Below are positions 61,360 to 64,000 of a stretch of 64,000 bases of DNA, piece by piece. How positions within the stretch are numbered: the first letter of the stretch is position 1; each line of letters starts with the position of its first letter. The DNA lies in the NCBI RefSeq assembly GCF_011634775.1, contig NZ_JAALXT010000001.1, forward strand, positions 496,001 through 560,000, given 5' to 3'. Source of the stretch: Thalassoroseus pseudoceratinae. GTDB taxonomy: Bacteria > Planctomycetota > Planctomycetia > Planctomycetales > Planctomycetaceae. The notes beneath the pieces are model-generated. The model saw nothing but the letters and a program-made list of their open reading frames with translations, ran no database searches and had not been told where the DNA came from. A program made the position numbers and the translations under genes.

Positions 61360-64000
61360 CTACCGAGAGTTTCTCAAGTCCATCGTCATCAGATACCAAC
61401 AATGCGTCCCGTGTCTTCCTGCGGCAGCGATCGTTTTTGATTCCGGAGAAAAACCAAGATCAATGAATTGCGTGATTGGTGTTTGGATGGCCAACTCGCG
61501 ATGCAAAGTCGATACGTTGAAGAAGTTAAGGGAGCCAGTGGAACAACCAACCGCTAGCGTCCGCCCGTCCGGTGAAAATGCCACGACATGCGGCAGACCA
61601 GTTGCAATTTGAATCGTCTGTTTCAATTGCAAGGTTTTTGCATCCAAGACAGCGATTTCCCCGGAGTCACATGCCGCAGCCAAGAGTCCAGCTGGGGAAC
61701 AGGCGATGTCGTGGACCCACCCTGACAACGTTGCAGTCGCCTCCTGCTGCCAGATATCTCCGAAACGACAATGAATGATCCCGCCTTCAACAAAGAAGAT
61801 TCGGCCAGCATAAGACGCCAAAGGGGAACTGACTGATCTCTTACTGGGGGGAAGAATGTTGGTTCGGACGAGTTTTCCTTGCGTGGTGTGGATCAGTTCG
61901 ATGGCTCTGTCGTCGGTATAGGTGAGGATCCCATTGTCACTAAGAATGTGGCCAGAGAAAATCTTTTCCGCCTTTTTGTCGAGCAGCCGAGTCGACCCGT
62001 CTATGTTGATTCGTTTCAGTTGACCAGTGCCGGTTCCGACAATTAGCTGCGATCCATCCCGCGTGGACGTCATGCAGCTGACACCGATCTCAACGTCTGC
62101 CAAATTCTTATCATTCGCTGGTTCATTGATGGCGTACGACAGACGGATCTTTGAATCACCCGTCGAAAATGCAAGGGCGCTGTGCGCAGGCGTTGTCGAA
62201 AATCGCGAGCCATCGTCCGCGCTTTGATCAATGCTAGGATGTTTCGGGCGGTACCAAGCAAATGTCGGAAATGCCTTCGGAGGAAGTTGGCGGAACTGAA
62301 CTCCCGAACGTTGCGAACGCTTATGAAGTCTGACGGCACCGTCCGCGTGGGCTGTCGCGATTGAGTCACCGTCGGGAGCGACAGCTAAATGAAAGATAAG
62401 AGTTGGGTGCACGCTGTAGGATGCCACGAGTGCAGCGGTCTGCATTTGATGGACAAAAATATTGCCCCGCTCATCGCAGATCGCGACTTCTCCTGCATAG
62501 GGAAGCACCGTCATTGCCCTCGCTTTGGCAACCGCGTGTTGTTCGATGACTCGATCCGAGTCGGCAGGTCGCCAGTTTTGAATCAGTGAGAATTGATCGC
62601 GAGAGACCGCCGCGATTGTGGAATTGTCGTCAGTGAAATACGCGCGAATTGGTGGATCGCTGGGTAATGCGACCGATGCGACACGCTTCCAGGTATCCGT
62701 GTGATAGACGTACACCCGGCTACTGGAGTCACTCGTCAATGCGAGCGATCCGTCGGGCGAAAAGCTTAGCGCGTATTCGTCCGCGATATGTTTCGTTTCG
62801 GAGTCAAGACGAACGATCCACATGTTACGGATGTCGTGAGTGAATGTCGTGGCCAATACCACTTGGTTATTAGGAGATACAAGCACCCGCGAAATGGGTT
62901 GAGAAAGTTCGAGCAGCGTCTCCAGAGGCAATCCCGTCGAAACGTCCCAGCGTCGTAGCGTTCCATCGTCCGAGACACTAAAAAGTTGGTTTCCGTTGGA
63001 ACTGAAAGCGACGCAGTTGACTTCATCGGTATGTCCCTTGAGTCGATGGGAGATCTCGTGTCGCTCACGATTCCAAATGACAATCGAACTGTCTTCGCTT
63101 GCTGACGCGAGCCAACGACCGCAATCCGAGAAGGCAACGTGATAGACATTGCCGTCATGGCGATAAAGCACGGGAACCTCATCGGTGACCAGTCGCTTGA
63201 GAACGCGATGTGCAAAACTTTGATTCGGCTCTGTCGAAACCTCGTTTAGCAATCGGTCTGCTCTCGGTAGGTTGCCGTTTCTCCACGCATCACCTGCGTG
63301 CTGAATTGTGCTGGAATAACGGACTCGATTTGTGGCCTCATCGGCCGAATCCGGTGGCAACGACCTTTGCGTTGGGTTTTCTCGGGATGATGTTGTGACA
63401 ATCGCTGGATTTGGGGCGATTTGTGGACGCTTCGACACTTCCGTGGGGAAGAGCTTAGTAAATGAAAATGCGACCAACGTCATCAATGCGATGGACGCGA
63501 AGAACCACACCACTTTGCGTCCAAATCGTCGATGCAATGTCGAATGGACTTTGGGGTGCTGTTCGTCGAATTTCTGGAGTTGGTCAGCAAATTCGCCAGC
63601 GGTTGCAAATCGCCGTGATTGCTTTTTGGCCGACGCCCGACAAACGATTCGGTTCAGTTCTGGAGCGAGACTTGGCACGACATGGTGCATTGGTGTCATT
63701 TGACCGGATTGAATTCGGCGAAGGAGGTCGGCTGCGCTGCGACCATCGTAAGCCGGACGGCCCACGATCATTTCGTAGAATGTTAGTGCCAATGAATAGA
63801 TATCGTGACTGCTTCCAGAAGTCCGAACCTTTGATCGAACTTGTTCCGGCGGGAGATACCGGATCGTTCCCAGGATCTCTCCGTCTTTTGTCAGGTCAGA
63901 TTCTTCTCCGAGGGCCACTAAGCCAAAATCAGCGATTCGCAGCCGGCCAGTTGTATCAACAAGCAAGTTTGCAGGTTTGATGTCCCGATGCGCGATTCCC
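61360..64000 (-). CDS. Ser/Thr protein kinase with WD40 repeats (5' partial)
   Basis: The gene runs past the window end, so its start is missing. The visible part begins in the catalytic loop (GIAHRDIKPANLLVDTTG), with DFGLVALGEE as the magnesium-binding motif, and the C-lobe ends near residue 155. A membrane helix (VVWFFASIALMTLVAFSF) follows, then ~650 residues of WD40 repeats: RHDGNVYHVAFSDCGRWLASASEDSSIVIWNRE and others. This Hanks-type kinase plus WD40 architecture is common in planctomycetes for surface sensing. Confidence 0.92.
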   Translation of the reverse strand, partial: GIAHRDIKPANLLVDTTGRLRIADFGLVALGEESDLTKDGEILGTIRYLPPEQVRSKVRTSGSSHDIYSLALTFYEMIVGRPAYDGRSAADLLRRIQSGQMTPMHHVVPSLAPELNRIVCRASAKKQSRRFATAGEFADQLQKFDEQHPKVHSTLHRRFGRKVVWFFASIALMTLVAFSFTKLFPTEVSKRPQIAPNPAIVTTSSRENPTQRSLPPDSADEATNRVRYSSTIQHAGDAWRNGNLPRADRLLNEVSTEPNQSFAHRVLKRLVTDEVPVLYRHDGNVYHVAFSDCGRWLASASEDSSIVIWNRERHEISHRLKGHTDEVNCVAFSSNGNQLFSVSDDGTLRRWDVSTGLPLETLLELSQPISRVLVSPNNQVVLATTFTHDIRNMWIVRLDSETKHIADEYALSFSPDGSLALTSDSSSRVYVYHTDTWKRVASVALPSDPPIRAYFTDDNSTIAAVSRDQFSLIQNWRPADSDRVIEQHAVAKARAMTVLPYAGEVAICDERGNIFVHQMQTAALVASYSVHPTLIFHLAVAPDGDSIATAHADGAVRLHKRSQRSGVQFRQLPPKAFPTFAWYRPKHPSIDQSADDGSRFSTTPAHSALAFSTGDSKIRLSYAINEPANDKNLADVEIGVSCMTSTRDGSQLIVGTGTGQLKRINIDGSTRLLDKKAEKIFSGHILSDNGILTYTDDRAIELIHTTQGKLVRTNILPPSKRSVSSPLASYAGRIFFVEGGIIHCRFGDIWQQEATATLSGWVHDIACSPAGLLAAACDSGEIAVLDAKTLQLKQTIQIATGLPHVVAFSPDGRTLAVGCSTGSLNFFNVSTLHRELAIQTPITQFIDLGFSPESKTIAAAGRHGTHCWYLMTMDLRNSR

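Overview
The window looks like a planctomycete chromosome (order Planctomycetales, marine or freshwater type). Evidence: a pseudopilin-like DUF1559 protein with the H-x9-DG motif paired with a transthyretin-like lipoprotein, a Ser/Thr kinase fused to WD40 repeats, an oversized signal peptidase I, a Tat-exported Gfo/Idh/MocA oxidoreductase, and mid-50s GC. No species is claimed.

Layout. 1-4.2 kb: end of a rhomboid protease, a family-4 uracil-DNA glycosylase, a perfect sigma-54 promoter in front of a 31-residue membrane peptide, and the oxidoreductase. 4.7-13.3 kb: membrane arm of complex I in the order nuoH-J-K-L-M-N, without nuoI, with a long hydrophilic insert in NuoJ and His-rich loops in NuoL. 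13.3-20.9 kb: a small helical protein, TatD, an ABC-2 exporter pair, a LacI regulator with its own candidate operator and sigma-54-like promoter, the DUF1559/lipoprotein pair, and a dolichol-kinase-like membrane enzyme. 21.3-26.2 kb: the conserved prkA-yeaH-spoVR trio. 26.3-35.5 kb: mostly housekeeping and planctomycete hypotheticals (pyrE, clpX, ilvE-like, HEAT, YHS and VOC proteins). 35.5-48.5 kb: a Lol-type ABC transporter with lysS, a class-V aminotransferase, signal peptidase I, and a two-gene phosphorelay (REC-ATPase protein and a hybrid kinase with Hpt).

At 48.5 kb the character changes. A tRNA-Ser(UGA) is followed by a tyrosine recombinase pointing at it, an excisionase-like HTH protein, two hypothetical proteins, a sigma-like protein, and then a minus-strand cluster ending in a 1,127-residue fusion of a complete PHP metal-binding domain with an SMC/ABC-type ATPase. 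Upstream in the same direction lie a zinc-ribbon miniprotein, two tightly overlapping small genes, an ASCH-domain protein and a possible 39-residue peptide. This is the best candidate for an undescribed system in the window, plausibly a mobile defence module. Beyond it are a decayed ISL3-type insertion sequence with 51-bp inverted repeats (transposase killed by one amber codon and one frameshift), fragments of broken genes, and the 3' part of a kinase-WD40 gene that runs off the window.

All calls come from reading the sequence; no database search or folding program was run.
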